A stretch of DNA of 64,000 bases, from positions 9,441,834 to 9,505,833 of the forward strand of contig NC_039490.1 in assembly GCF_003590095.1 (NCBI RefSeq). The letters are read 5' to 3'. The number at the start of each line of letters is the position of its first letter. The stretch's first letter is position 1. Positions 62,446 through 64,000 of this stretch are shown here, in pieces. Made by a program: the position numbers and the translations under genes. The notes beneath the pieces are model-generated. The model was not told the origin of the DNA and ran no database searches. It saw nothing but the letters and a program-made list of their open reading frames with translations. This DNA is from Trichoplusia ni (taxonomy: Eukaryota > Arthropoda > Insecta > Lepidoptera > Noctuidae).

Positions 62446-64000
62446 AATAATTTTGAGGCTGTTCTGTGCATATAATGACTCAAATATATAGTACTCCAAA
62501 TTTGAAGTTAAAATACTTATGTACAATATAATAGTCAAAATAAATACGCAACAAAGTTTTTAATCACTCAAAACACTTTACAATAATAATTATGTGACTT
62601 TCGACGTCATTTAAAAACGTGTCGTTGTATAATAAGTTCAATTCGTTATCGGAATACTGGCTTTAAGTAGATCTATTGTGTAACGTAACACAGAGAAAAG
62701 AGCTCAAAGATTAATTAAAATTATACAGCCGTATGCGTTACAAAAGATAGCTCTGTCGGTAAAACAGCTAGGGCACAATCTGTTTTACAAATATTTTGGT
62801 GATGGAATAAAATTTTATATTGTTTGGCGATCATTAAAGTTAAAAATAATGAAAAAGATTTTTAGTAATTCTTAGTGTTTTAAGTAATGAATAATAATTT
62901 TCAAACTTTATAATTAGCTTAATGTAAGCAGGTAAGTAAGTAACGTGAATGCTTACACAACATAACATAAATTATCTAAACCACTCAGCGACCAAGGGCT
63001 ATAATCGTCTAAATCTACACATATGCTAGTGCCATCTATATTCAGATAGCACACAACATTAGTTTATCCTCTCACCGACAGATGGTGTTGTACTCAATAA
63101 ATTGCCATTTACATGTCCGGTCTGTATGGTAGAGACGGCAGAATAGAATGGAGTTGATATCATGAAATCATTGTTTTAATTGTTTATTGTTATTTTTGCT
63201 TGTTTCATTTAAAAGTTGAATCAAAGAGCATCCGTTTGTAAAAGTTTTTTGATATTTAATTAAGATGCAATTCAGAACTGAAAGTTGTGCTTTTCTCATT
63301 ATTTCACTGAAGTCTACTTTTGTGAGTAGTTACAGTTTGTGAGTTAAACATGTTAATTTAACTTCGTGTTTTAATAGTTTTAAGTTAAATACAGTTTAGT
63401 AAGTTTTCCTGCTAATTTAAATTAAGTGTTGCAAATTAATAATAATAATATCTGCCTGTAGCTATCTCAATGCTAGAAAACAATCTCTTTCTATATAGAC
63501 AACGATTGAGCTTGTTGCTGCAAGCAACACGCTTGCTCACTTATGGACAATTTCAAATTCCAATATTTAAAACCCACTCACGATGTTTTCCTTCACAATG
63601 TCTCTGAGAAATATTCCCATTATTCTAATCCGATACGACTCTTACAAACCATCAATAACATAAATTAACCACTTAATAATTATCCTACATTCAAACGCGT
63701 ATCCTACATCCGACTTCACATATCCTACAACAATACCGCCATATGTATGAGTTATGCTGACCATACACAGCAATAAACAAACACTTCTGCACTGCACCAG
63801 TCAGATACCAATTGGCACAGCCCTTTTGTGATGAAAACCATTCAAATTTTAACGTTATCACTTAGGAGTAAGGTCGAAAATGTCTTTAAATGTGGTACGA
63901 TTTGTGAATTTACTTCCCGAACGGCTTAGTCGATTGTTATGAGGTATGGATGTAAATTTTTATGGGATTGTATGTAATACCTATTTGGTTATGGATAACC
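62446..64000. other. Intergenic, nothing recognised
   Basis: AT-rich DNA, no frame above 60 codons, no recognised repeat except a short aattccaatattt piece near 63550 shared with 44940. Confidence 0.5.

Overview
The window looks like a piece of a lepidopteran (moth or butterfly) nuclear genome. It is AT-rich, has one multi-exon insect-type gene with GT-AG introns, and is packed with transposable elements of types usual in Lepidoptera: a BEL/Pao LTR element, a Ty3/gypsy LTR element, a LINE whose ORF1 protein resembles baculovirus FP proteins, tRNA-derived SINEs, palindromic MITEs, and dozens of short Helitron-like pieces with TCTATACTA / CTAGT ends. No bacterial or viral gene cluster is present.

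Layout. 1-5264 is AT-rich intergenic DNA with short repeats. 5270-12809 is a complete BEL/Pao retrotransposon: 848-bp LTRs that I read as identical, a GCAAC target duplication, a tRNA-Tyr-type primer site and a very long gag-pol frame. 12815-23600 is repeat-rich intergenic DNA with several foldback elements. 23642-28434 is the only host gene I can support: nine exons in consistent phase that encode a 415-residue secreted, cysteine-rich, CUB-like protein. 28435-35700 holds its 3' UTR and then Helitron-like DNA, a minisatellite, SINEs and RTE-type LINE ends. 35709-41547 is a Ty3/gypsy element of Mdg3/micropia appearance: 314-bp LTRs that I read as identical, a GTAT target duplication and a pol frame broken twice in A-runs. 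41552-49890 is intergenic DNA with repeats. About 49890-54765 is a LINE with an intact ORF1 and a nearly intact endonuclease/reverse transcriptase ORF2. 54766-64000 is intergenic DNA with scattered Helitron-like, SINE and RTE pieces, and I see no convincing gene there.

How the parts relate. The three large elements supply gag, protease, reverse transcriptase, RNase H, integrase and endonuclease functions; the host gene is unrelated to them and carries small repeats in its introns. Points most worth a second look: (1) the BEL long frame has no ATG for its first 350 codons, while a good ATG opens a second frame that runs into an 8-G tract from which a one-base backward slip reaches the long frame; (2) an in-frame candidate intron lies in the gypsy pol 3' end, and its retention would instead give pol a membrane-spanning tail; (3) four copies of a sequence complementary to the tRNA-Lys 3' end, CCA included, occur without an evident retroelement; (4) two copies of one SINE are interrupted by different Helitron-like elements at the same internal place.
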